Shown in pieces: positions 1 to 6,510 of a stretch of DNA of 12,029 nt. The position numbers were made by a program, and so were the translations under genes. The notes below the pieces were generated by a model. That model saw nothing but the letters and a program-made list of their open reading frames with translations, was not told the origin of the DNA and ran no database searches. The DNA comes from Robiginitomaculum sp036478975 (GTDB lineage Bacteria > Pseudomonadota > Alphaproteobacteria > Caulobacterales > Maricaulaceae). Position 1 is the first letter of the stretch. The number at the start of each line of letters is the position of its first letter. Where the stretch lies: positions 1 through 12,029 of the forward strand of contig JAZGFA010000011.1 of assembly GCA_036478975.1 (NCBI GenBank). Direction: 5' to 3'.

Positions 1-410
1 TCGCGCATGACGACGAAATCAACGCCCTCTAGCCGTTCGCGTTTAAGCGGCGCGCTGTCTATTAGGGCAGGGTGGGGCTTGGCAGGGCGGATATTGGCGT
101 AAAGGTTTAGACGTTTACGCAGGGGGAGGAGTGAACCAAGCTCTGGCCTATCTGCTCCCTTAAGGTGGTCCCATTTCGGTCCGCCAACCGCGCCGAGCAA
201 AATTGCGCCCGTGCGCTGACAGCTCTCAAAGCTCTCATCTGGCAAAGGCCTCAGCCCCGCGTCAATAGCCGCCCCGCCGACCAGTCCAAATTCTGGCTCT
301 AGCGTATGGCCAAATTTTATCGCCAGCGCGTTTAGCACGGTCATCGCCGCCTCGCCCACTTCAGGGCCAATGCCGTCGCCGGGCAGATATGTGAAATTAA
401 TATTGGTCAT
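1..410 (-). CDS. leuB: 3-isopropylmalate dehydrogenase, N-terminal part (runs off left edge)
   Basis: Catalyses NAD-dependent oxidative decarboxylation of 3-isopropylmalate, the third leucine-specific step, in the cytoplasm. Translating the minus strand from the ATG at 410-408 gives 136 intact residues that begin MTNINFTYLPGDGIGPEVGE. This is the typical LeuB opening, with the GDGIGPEV nucleotide-binding-side motif at about residues 11-18. Further on are GGPKWD (about residue 77) and the substrate-binding stretch SLLPLRKRLNLYANIRPAK (about residues 94-112), which is characteristic of isopropylmalate dehydrogenase rather than isocitrate dehydrogenase. The rest lies outside the window. It is the last visible gene of the ilv-leu run, separated from leuD by a 124-base gap containing repeats. 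The upstream GGGA about 8 bases before the ATG is a modest ribosome-binding site and comes from the repeat itself. Confidence 0.96.
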   Translation of the reverse strand, partial: MTNINFTYLPGDGIGPEVGEAAMTVLNALAIKFGHTLEPEFGLVGGAAIDAGLRPLPDESFESCQRTGAILLGAVGGPKWDHLKGADRPELGSLLPLRKRLNLYANIRPAKPHPALIDSAPLKRERLEGVDFVVMR

Positions 411-492
411 TATGTTTCCCGGTTTTGCTTACGCAAAAACTCGCCTCTTGTTATGTTTCCCGGTTTTGCTTACGCAAAAACTCGCCTCTTGT
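411..492. repeat. Perfect tandem duplication of a 41-bp hairpin repeat
   Basis: Bases 411-451 and 452-492 are identical 41-bp units. Each contains an inverted repeat TTTTGC-TTAC-GCAAAA, preceded by GTTTCCCGG and followed by ACTCGCCTCTTGT. The same flanks, with a different stem sequence, recur at 6411-6458 upstream of ilvG, so this is a dispersed family and not only a local duplication. Read on the minus strand, the last unit ends directly at the leuB start codon and supplies its purine-rich GGGAAA leader. It resembles REP-type intergenic palindromes. I see no spacers and no neighbouring cas genes. Confidence 0.9.
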
Positions 493-506
493 TTAGGTTA
501 ACCCGC

Positions 507-528
507 TCATCCCCGCGAAGGCGGGGGG
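507..528. repeat. GC-rich palindrome (short form) downstream of leuD
   Basis: CCCCGC-GAAG-GCGGGG (511-526) forms a 6-bp GC hairpin seven bases past the leuD stop codon. Together with the preceding bases TCAT it shares the 16-base string TCATCCCCGCGAAGGC with the larger palindrome at 6457-6499, so both are probably members of one intergenic repeat family. There is no T-tract on the minus-strand downstream side, so it is not a convincing intrinsic terminator. It could slow 3' decay of the upstream message, but that is inference. Confidence 0.7.
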
Positions 529-534
529 CCTTTG

Positions 535-1116
535 TTATGCTCGCGTTTTCTCAAACTGGCTTATCGCGTCATCTTGCGCGCTAAGATAGCCCATTTCGTC
601 TACCCCTTCCATCAGGCAGTGACGAGAAAATGCGTCTATGTTAAAGCTGTAAGTGCCGCCGTTTTTAGGCAGGCGCACCTCGGCCCGCTCTAGGTCAATT
701 GTGATTTCTTCGCCCGGATGGTCGAGCAGCCATTGATGGGCGCTTTTTTCTATGATGATAGGGAGCAGCCCGTTTTTAAGCGCATTGCCGCGAAAAATAT
801 CGGCGATTTCCGTGCTGATAACTACGCGAATACCGTAATCGGTTAGCGCCCATGGCGCATGTTCGCGCGAACTACCACAGCCAAAATTATGTCCTGCGAC
901 GATAATCTGGCAGGCCTTAGCGAAATCCCCGTTCAGGGCGTGATCGGTCTCAGAGCCATCATCATTATAGCGCCAATCATTAAAGGCATGCTTGCCCAGC
1001 CCGTTCTTGGTGGTGACGGTTAAAAATCGCGCCGGAATAATTTGGTCCGTGTCGATATTAGCCGCGGGCAGGGTGATGGTTTTAGAGGTCACGGTTTTTA
1101 GCGGTTTGATACTCAT
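535..1116 (-). CDS. leuD: 3-isopropylmalate dehydratase small subunit
   Basis: Swivel-domain subunit of isopropylmalate isomerase, which with LeuC interconverts 2- and 3-isopropylmalate via dehydration and rehydration. The 193-residue product is near the usual length of about 200. It carries NIDTDQIIPARFL at about residues 20-32 and the substrate-loop motif GCGSSREHAPWAL at about residues 79-91, both diagnostic for LeuD. The ATG (1116-1114) overlaps the leuC stop codon in an ATGA arrangement, and GGGAG lies seven bases upstream inside the leuC 3' end. Translation is therefore probably coupled to leuC, which suits a 1:1 heterodimer. Nothing is truncated. Confidence 0.97.
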   Translation of the reverse strand: MSIKPLKTVTSKTITLPAANIDTDQIIPARFLTVTTKNGLGKHAFNDWRYNDDGSETDHALNGDFAKACQIIVAGHNFGCGSSREHAPWALTDYGIRVVISTEIADIFRGNALKNGLLPIIIEKSAHQWLLDHPGEEITIDLERAEVRLPKNGGTYSFNIDAFSRHCLMEGVDEMGYLSAQDDAISQFEKTRA

Positions 1117-2519
1117 GACGTCACTCCCACATCTAGGGCGCTGGCGACGACGCCGGCTATGGCGCTGGCGGCGGCGGTGGCAGGAGAGGCGAGCACGGTG
1201 CGCGCCCCCGGCCCTTGGCGGCCAGCAAAATTACGGTTTGATGTCGAGACCACAAGCTCCCCCGGCGCGGCCATATCGCCGTTCATGGCAATGCACATGG
1301 AGCAGCCCGGCTCTCGCCATTGCGCTCCGGCAGCTTCAAAGATTATGTCTAGCCCTTCGGCTTCGGCTTGTTTCTTAATCGCTTCAGAGCCGGGCACGAC
1401 GATAGCGATAAGCCCGCCTTTAACCGTCCGTCCGTCCATCACGGCGGCGGCGGCGCGCAAATCATCCATGCGCGAATTGGTGCAAGAGCCAATAAATACG
1501 CGGTCAACAGAGACGCCGGCTATGGGCTTCCCGCCCGTTAGCTGCATATAGGCGAGCGCTTTTTGCTCGGCTTCATCGCTAGCAATCGGGACGTTAGCGG
1601 CAATCGGCATGGCCATGCCCGGATGGGTTCCGTAGGTGACCATGGGCGTAATGTCTTGCGCCTTTAGGCGCACTTCGCGGTCATAATGACAGGATTCATC
1701 CGAGGTCAGGGTCAGCCAATCGGCGGCGAGTGTTTCAAACTCTTCGCCGCTCGGCACGCGCTCTCGCCCGCGTAAATATTCCACCGTAGTGGCGTCAGGC
1801 GCTATCATGCCGGCGCGCGCGCCCGCTTCAATCGACATATTGCACACGGTCATGCGCTCATCCATGCTCATAGCGTCAAAGCATTTTCCGCGATATTCGA
1901 GCGTGTGACCCGTGCCGCCGCCCACGCCGATTTTGGCAATAATAGCGAGGATAATATCCTTAGCCGTCACGTCATCGCCGATGTCTCCGTCCACCCAAAT
2001 CACCATGGATTTCGGCTTGCGCATGAGCAGGCACTGGGTCGCCAGAACATGGCCGACTTGGGTCGTGCCAATGCCGAACGCCAGACAGCCAAATGCGCCA
2101 TGGGTAGACGTATGGCTATCGCCGCACACCACGGTCATGCCGGGCTGGGTCGCGCCGACCTCTGGCCCCATAACGTGGACAATGCCGCGCGCAGGACTGT
2201 CCCAGCTATGGGTGGTAATGCCGTGCTTGGCGGTATTTAAGAGAAGCTGCTCCACTTGGAATTTTGCTTGCTCGGTGATGAAAGGGCGACTGCCATCATC
2301 ATTGATTATCGTCGGCGTGGAATGGTCAATGGTGGCAAGGGTTTTATCGGGCCGGCGCACGGGCAGGCCGCGCTGCTCTAGCTCGGTAAACGCCTGCGGG
2401 GAGGTGACCTCATGGATAAGGTGCAGGTCAATATACAGGGTCGCCGGATGGTCCGCGGTTTCAGCGGTAACCATATGGCGGTCCCAAACTTTATCGAAAA
2501 GGGATTGTGGAGTGTTCAT
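1113..2519 (-). CDS. leuC: 3-isopropylmalate dehydratase large subunit
   Basis: Aconitase-family subunit that holds the [4Fe-4S] cluster of isopropylmalate isomerase. Its 468 residues match the usual LeuC length. The three expected cluster cysteines are visible: Cys346 in FIGSCTNSR, and Cys406 and Cys409 in GCSMCIAMNGD. The family motif VVCGDSHTSTHGAFG lies at about residues 130-144 and NRNFAGRQGPGARTVLASPATAAASA near the C-terminus. The ATG follows the leuA stop codon after two bases with no clear Shine-Dalgarno sequence, so initiation probably depends on coupling to leuA. The 3' end overlaps leuD by four bases. Confidence 0.97.
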   Translation of the reverse strand: MNTPQSLFDKVWDRHMVTAETADHPATLYIDLHLIHEVTSPQAFTELEQRGLPVRRPDKTLATIDHSTPTIINDDGSRPFITEQAKFQVEQLLLNTAKHGITTHSWDSPARGIVHVMGPEVGATQPGMTVVCGDSHTSTHGAFGCLAFGIGTTQVGHVLATQCLLMRKPKSMVIWVDGDIGDDVTAKDIILAIIAKIGVGGGTGHTLEYRGKCFDAMSMDERMTVCNMSIEAGARAGMIAPDATTVEYLRGRERVPSGEEFETLAADWLTLTSDESCHYDREVRLKAQDITPMVTYGTHPGMAMPIAANVPIASDEAEQKALAYMQLTGGKPIAGVSVDRVFIGSCTNSRMDDLRAAAAVMDGRTVKGGLIAIVVPGSEAIKKQAEAEGLDIIFEAAGAQWREPGCSMCIAMNGDMAAPGELVVSTSNRNFAGRQGPGARTVLASPATAAASAIAGVVASALDVGVTS

Positions 2520-2521
2520 AT

Positions 2522-4072
2522 CTAATGCTGCGCCGCGATGGATTTTTGCCGTCTTGCGCGGCGCTCTATCCGGTTAATCACGTCAAGATAGGCCTTGGCC
2601 CCCGCAAGCACCGTATCCGTGCTCGCGCCGTGGCCCTGATAGGTTTCAATCTTGGTGGAAACGCGCACGCTGGCTTCGGCCATGGCGTCCTTGCCTTCGC
2701 TGACCGATTGCACGGAAAAGCTATCAAGGTGCAATGGGCAATCGGTGATTTCCGATATGGCCAAAAACGCCGCATTGACCGGCCCCGCCGCGTCGCAAGT
2801 GGCTGATTTTACCGAGCCGTCCTCATGGCTTAACATCACCTTGGCTTGCGGAGTTTTATTGGCGTCAGAGCCGGCGGAGACGTAAAGGCTATCAAGGCTC
2901 CACGGCCCTTGGGTATGGACGGCCTCGCCCATGACAAGGGCTTCAATGTCCGCGTCAAACACTTCTTTTTTCTCATCGGCGAGTTTTTTGAACGCGACGA
3001 ATATGGACTGCAATTGATTATCACCCAAATCAAAGCCAAGCTTTTTGGCGCGGTCTTTTAGGGCTGCCCGCCCGCTATGCTTGCCGAGCACTAAATTATC
3101 GGTGGAGACGCCGACATGTTCGGGCTTCATAATCTCGTAGGTTTCGCGATTGGCGAGGACGCCATGCTGATGAATGCCAGATTCGTGGGCGAAGGCGTTT
3201 TTACCGACAATCGCCTTATTGCGCGGCACCGCATTGCCGGTCAGGGTCGCGAGTAGCTTTGACGCGGCGTAAATTTTCGGCGTGTTAATGCCGACTGCAA
3301 AGCCGTAAAAATCCTCGCGGGTTTTAAGGGCCATGGTCACTTCTTCGAGGGCGCAATTGCCCGCCCGCTCGCCAATGCCGTTAACCGCGCATTCCACTTG
3401 CCGCGCCCCGCCGCGCACGGCGGCGAGCGAATTGGCTACGGCCATGCCCAAATCGTCATGGCAATGGGCGGAGAATGTCACGCCGTCCGCGCCGTCAATT
3501 TCTCGGCATAAAAATTCAAACAAATCTTGGATTTCTTCCGGCGTGGTATAGCCGACCGTATCGGGAATATTGATTGTGGTCGCGCCGGCTTTTATTGTTG
3601 CTTCAATCACGCGCTTTAAATAATCGCGCTCCGTGCGAATGGCGTCCTCGCAGGAAAACTCCACATCATCGGTATATTCGCGGGCCAGCTCGACGCCCTC
3701 TATGGCGCGCCTGACAATCTCGTCCTTGCTCATTTTTAACTTATATTCGCGGTGCAAGGGCGAGGTCGCGATGAAGGTATGAATGCGGCCAGATTTCGCT
3801 GGCTTTATCGCCTCGCCGCTCGCCCGAATATCGCCCTCATTACAGCGGGCAAGGGAGCAAATCGTCGCGCCGGTAATTTCCTTGGCAATCGCCTGTATTC
3901 CGGCAAAGTCACCGGGGGAGGCGGCGGCAAAGCCGGCCTCGATAATATCCGCGCCGAGAGATTCCAGCATTTTCGCCATGCGCAGTTTTTGCACCGCGCC
4001 CATGGAAAATCCCGGAGCCTGCTCTCCGTCGCGTAGTGTCGTATCAAATATTTTAACGTAATTATTAGTCAT
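2522..4072 (-). CDS. leuA: 2-isopropylmalate synthase
   Basis: Condenses acetyl-CoA with 2-ketoisovalerate, the committed step of leucine synthesis. The 516 residues correspond to the standard bacterial type with catalytic barrel plus C-terminal allosteric domain. FDTTLRDGEQAPG at residues 9-21 supplies catalytic Arg14 and metal ligand Asp15. The other metal ligands are His203 and His205 in AHCHDDLG and Asn239 in GIGERAGNC. HESGIHQHG (296-304) and LGKHSGRAAL follow. The C-terminal roughly 120 residues, including GHGASTDTVLAGAKAYLDVI, form the leucine-binding LeuA dimer domain, so feedback inhibition by leucine is expected. GAGGA seven bases before the ATG is a good ribosome-binding site. The long form and these motifs argue against citramalate or homocitrate synthase. 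Confidence 0.96.
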   Translation of the reverse strand: MTNNYVKIFDTTLRDGEQAPGFSMGAVQKLRMAKMLESLGADIIEAGFAAASPGDFAGIQAIAKEITGATICSLARCNEGDIRASGEAIKPAKSGRIHTFIATSPLHREYKLKMSKDEIVRRAIEGVELAREYTDDVEFSCEDAIRTERDYLKRVIEATIKAGATTINIPDTVGYTTPEEIQDLFEFLCREIDGADGVTFSAHCHDDLGMAVANSLAAVRGGARQVECAVNGIGERAGNCALEEVTMALKTREDFYGFAVGINTPKIYAASKLLATLTGNAVPRNKAIVGKNAFAHESGIHQHGVLANRETYEIMKPEHVGVSTDNLVLGKHSGRAALKDRAKKLGFDLGDNQLQSIFVAFKKLADEKKEVFDADIEALVMGEAVHTQGPWSLDSLYVSAGSDANKTPQAKVMLSHEDGSVKSATCDAAGPVNAAFLAISEITDCPLHLDSFSVQSVSEGKDAMAEASVRVSTKIETYQGHGASTDTVLAGAKAYLDVINRIERRARRQKSIAAQH

Positions 4073-4097
4073 TTTACATTCCTCACCTTAGCTTTTG

Positions 4098-4400
4098 CTA
4101 GGCTCGTTCCGCGTGTTTTCTGCGGCCTACTTTTTCAGCAGAAACCACATTATATAAACGCTCTAATTGTTTGCACAATGTATCGAGATTGCGCGGGCCG
4201 CCCGTATCTTCAATCTGCACAAGCAGGTCAAAGTCGCCGTCCACGCGCTGGGTACAATGCACGTCGCGATAGTCATATCCACGGCGCTCGATCGTGCCGA
4301 GCGCCCTAATCAGCGTGCCGCTAACATCGTGCAGAACAATCTTAAGCTTGCCGGAAACGCCCGACGGCTCAAAGGTTTTATCGCGTTGTAATTGGGTCAT
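4098..4400 (-). CDS. ilvM: Acetolactate synthase small (regulatory) subunit, short IlvM-like ACT protein
   Basis: A 100-residue protein that is essentially one ACT domain. It opens with LKIVLHDVSGTLIRALGTIERRGYD at about residues 19-43, the ACT strand-helix signature of acetolactate synthase small subunits, and ends with the second ACT helix LDTLCKQLERLYNVVSAEKV. It is far shorter than the IlvH type (about 160-180 residues) usual in alphaproteobacteria and in length and layout resembles E. coli IlvM. This matches the IlvG-like large subunit upstream. Its start lies inside the 3' end of the lipoprotein gene (23-base overlap, different frame), with only a weak AAAGAA before the ATG, so coupled translation is likely. 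A spacing of 25 bases separates it from leuA. The role is inferred from the domain and context. Confidence 0.85.
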   Translation of the reverse strand: MTQLQRDKTFEPSGVSGKLKIVLHDVSGTLIRALGTIERRGYDYRDVHCTQRVDGDFDLLVQIEDTGGPRNLDTLCKQLERLYNVVSAEKVGRRKHAERA

Positions 4401-4680
4401 GAGTTTCTTTCAAGATTAGATCATTACGTGCACATAGTAAGATTTCTCCAGCAGTCACATATTTCTCTGATTGCCCACAAAGGTATAAGGATGCTTGTGC
4501 AATAATAGCTTCTGTTCCGTCTTCCTGTGCTAGCAGAAGGTTTAATGTTCTAAGGTCGGCGTGTGAGATATTAAATGGGTCGAGTGATTCATACGTTTTT
4601 TGCCAGTCAGGCTTTGATGCTGAACATGCTAAAAGCGCAATTGAAAAGGAAAACATTCCGGCACTTGTTACAAGCTTCAT
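4378..4680 (-). CDS. Small putative lipoprotein of unknown function inserted between the acetolactate synthase subunit genes
   Basis: I do not recognise this 100-residue protein. It starts with a signal peptide: Lys2, a hydrophobic segment FSFSIALLA, then the lipobox LLAC with Cys19 as the acylation site and Ser at +2, which predicts an outer-membrane lipoprotein. The mature part is soluble and has two more cysteines (68 and 83). The ATG at 4680-4678 is chosen because GGAGAGG, formed by the last ilvG codons, sits at ideal distance. A GTG at 4683-4681 is possible but less likely. The gene begins immediately after the ilvG stop and overlaps ilvM by 23 bases. It is clearly AT-richer (about 42 percent GC over 4441-4680 by hand count) than its neighbours (63 percent over 4261-4320), which suggests later acquisition. 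A metabolic role is not implied by position alone. Confidence 0.8.
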   Translation of the reverse strand: MKLVTSAGMFSFSIALLACSASKPDWQKTYESLDPFNISHADLRTLNLLLAQEDGTEAIIAQASLYLCGQSEKYVTAGEILLCARNDLILKETHDPITTR

Positions 4681-4682
4681 CA

Positions 4683-6407
4683 CTACCTCTCCATCATATC
4701 GGCATTGGAGCGGCCTGGCGGGACGAGGGGCCAGACATTTTCCATAGTGTCGATTTTTACGTGCATTAATATTGGGCCTTTATGGGCGAGCAGGCGGTCT
4801 ATGCCGGCCTCGACTTCATTGCCCTTAGTGATGCTAAAGCCTTCGATTTGGAAGGCGCGGGCGAGGGCGGCGAAATCGGGGTTATCGTCCAAATTCACTT
4901 CCGAGTAATTTTGCTCAAAGAACACTTCCTGCCATTGGCGCACCATGCCAAGGGCGCTATTATCCAGCAGGACAATTTTAAGTGGAATGCCATAGCGGTT
5001 AAGGGTCGCTAGCTCTTGAATATTCATCATGATAGAGCCGTCACCGGATACGGTAATCACCGTGCGGTCAGGACAGCCAAGCTGGGCGCCTAGGCCGGCG
5101 GGAACGCCAAAGCCCATCGTGCCAAGTCCGCCCGATGTGATGTGGTCTTTCGGGTCATCAAAATAGCAATGCTGCGCCGTCCACATTTGATGCTGCCCAA
5201 CATCGCAGGTAATGATGGCGGACTCCGGCGCGCGGCGGGAAATATCATGCAAAAGCTTTGGCGCGTAAATGCCGCCGGATTTCATATTCGTAATAGGGGA
5301 GTCGTAATCCCATTTATATTCGGTGCGCCTATCAAAGCACAATTTGCGCCAGTCATCGCAATCGCTATGGCCCGGATTAAGGGCGGCGAGGTTTTTCTTA
5401 AGGCTGCCATCAAGGCCGACATCGACTTTGCGCAATTTACCCAGCTCCGCCACGTCAATATCCATATGGATGACCTTGGCATGGGGGGCGAATGTGTCGA
5501 GCTTTCCGGTGGCGCGGTCATCAAAACGTGCGCCGCACACGATAAGTAAATCACATTCCTGCACCGCGTAATTGGCCGCGCGCAAGCCGTGCATGCCTAA
5601 CATGCCCAGATAATGACTATGGTCAGACGGCATAGCGCCAAGACCTTTTAGGGTGGAGACAACGGGGATATCCACGCGTTCCACAAGGTCGCGCAATTCT
5701 TTAACACCGTCCCCTTGGGCAATGCCGCCGCCAATATAAAATAGCGGTTTTTTGGCGTCGCGTATCAGAGTCTCTGCCGCCTTGATGTTTTCAGATTTCG
5801 CCATTTCCGGCTTAACCTTAGGATAGGGACGCCAGCGATGGCGCTCCGTGGTGACCGCATTGGCCACGTCTTTGGGCAGGTCAATTAAGACTGGTCCGGG
5901 GCGCCCTTCAGAGGCGATGAAAAAGGCTTCGGCGACCATGCCGGGAATGTCGGCCGGGTCGCGGACAATATAACTATGCTTGACCACGGGCAGGGTGATG
6001 CCGAAAATATCGACCTCTTGGAAAGCGTCCGTGCCCATAAGGTTTGACGCCACTTGGCCGGTAATGAAAACAACAGGCACGCTATCGAGATAGGCTTCGG
6101 CGATAGAGGTCACAAGATTAGTCGCGCCGGGGCCGGACGTGGCAAGGCAGGCTCCAACCTTGCCGGTTGCGCGCGCATAGCCAATAGCCGCCATGCCGCT
6201 ACCTTGCTCATGGCGTCCCAAAATGTGGGTGAGCTTGGATTTCGGTAACACGTCATAGACAGGCATAATCGCCCCGCCCGGATAGCCGAAAATAATATCA
6301 ACCCCTTGGGCTTCAAGGCTATCCACGAGCAATTGCGCCCCGGATTTGGGCTCGCGATTACGCATGATAGCCGTGTCCTGCGCGGCAAATTGTGTTGCTG
6401 TCGTCAT
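4683..6407 (-). CDS. ilvG: Acetolactate synthase large (catalytic) subunit, IlvG-like
   Basis: Thiamine-diphosphate enzyme that makes 2-acetolactate or 2-aceto-2-hydroxybutyrate from pyruvate and 2-ketobutyrate, the first common step of valine and isoleucine synthesis. Of its 574 residues, the first 20 or so are a short extension. FGYPGGAIMPVYD follows at about residues 40-52, then RHEQG with catalytic Glu67, GTDAFQEVDIFG (125-136), and the ThDP/Mg site GDGS (455-458) to LDN (481-483). KGLGAM, LGMLGMHG, VQECDLLI and the C-terminal ENVWPLVPPGRSNADMM closely resemble E. coli IlvG (isozyme II), consistent with the short IlvM-like partner. Many databases would label it ilvB or ilvI. The ATG at 6407 gives the family-like start. 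An in-frame upstream ATG at 6464 would translate the intergenic repeat and is rejected. Confidence 0.95.
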   Translation of the reverse strand: MTTATQFAAQDTAIMRNREPKSGAQLLVDSLEAQGVDIIFGYPGGAIMPVYDVLPKSKLTHILGRHEQGSGMAAIGYARATGKVGACLATSGPGATNLVTSIAEAYLDSVPVVFITGQVASNLMGTDAFQEVDIFGITLPVVKHSYIVRDPADIPGMVAEAFFIASEGRPGPVLIDLPKDVANAVTTERHRWRPYPKVKPEMAKSENIKAAETLIRDAKKPLFYIGGGIAQGDGVKELRDLVERVDIPVVSTLKGLGAMPSDHSHYLGMLGMHGLRAANYAVQECDLLIVCGARFDDRATGKLDTFAPHAKVIHMDIDVAELGKLRKVDVGLDGSLKKNLAALNPGHSDCDDWRKLCFDRRTEYKWDYDSPITNMKSGGIYAPKLLHDISRRAPESAIITCDVGQHQMWTAQHCYFDDPKDHITSGGLGTMGFGVPAGLGAQLGCPDRTVITVSGDGSIMMNIQELATLNRYGIPLKIVLLDNSALGMVRQWQEVFFEQNYSEVNLDDNPDFAALARAFQIEGFSITKGNEVEAGIDRLLAHKGPILMHVKIDTMENVWPLVPPGRSNADMMER

Positions 6408-6410
6408 AAT

Positions 6411-6458
6411 GCATTCCCGGGTCAGCTTCGCTGACACTCGCCTCTTGTTATGTTTCCC
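6411..6458. repeat. Third copy of the hairpin repeat, with a different stem, upstream of ilvG
   Basis: The stretch carries the same right flank (ACTCGCCTCTTGTTATGTTTCCCG) and the same CCCGG left edge as the 41-bp units at 411-492. The stem here is GTCAGC-TTC-GCTGAC instead of TTTTGC-TTAC-GCAAAA. All stem positions remain paired although most bases differ, which indicates that the hairpin and not its sequence is preserved. On the minus strand it directly precedes the ilvG start codon, and its GGGAA is the only ribosome-binding-like sequence there, about 7 bases from the ATG. Confidence 0.85.
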
Positions 6459-6499
6459 GTTCATCCCCGCGAAGGCGTATTCTCGGCGGGGATGAACGG
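6457..6499. repeat. Long perfect palindrome between ilvC and ilvG
   Basis: A 14-bp perfect inverted repeat, CCGTTCATCCCCGC (6457-6470) with its complement at 6486-6499, encloses a 15-base loop. It begins 12 bases after the ilvC stop codon. The left arm plus loop start TCATCCCCGCGAAGGCG is shared with the palindrome at 507-528. No T-tract follows it on the minus strand, so it should not be a full intrinsic terminator. It may act as a processing or stability barrier between ilvC and ilvG, which is inference. Confidence 0.8.
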
Positions 6500-6510
6500 T
6501 TTGTATTTAT

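Noticed and set aside
411..492. Possible CRISPR remnant
   Set aside because: The two 41-bp units abut with no spacer, only two copies exist, and no cas genes are near. The third copy is 6 kb away with a different stem. This is an intergenic palindromic repeat.
992..2577. Plus-strand open frames opposite leuC and leuD (up to 221 codons)
   Set aside because: They lie entirely antisense to strongly supported genes, have low-complexity Arg/Pro/Ala-rich translations and no family resemblance. They are mirror frames of GC-rich coding sequence. The same applies to the antisense frames across leuA, ilvG, ilvC, ilvD, metB and metX.
6408..6464. N-terminal extension of ilvG from an ATG at 6464
   Set aside because: The extra 19 residues would be encoded by the hairpin repeat itself and do not resemble acetolactate synthase. 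The ATG at 6407 gives a sensible N-terminus.
6457..6499. Intrinsic terminator after ilvC
   Set aside because: The stem is strong but the minus-strand sequence after it is GGAAACATAACA, without a T-tract. The T-rich stretch lies on the opposite side, where no plus-strand gene ends.
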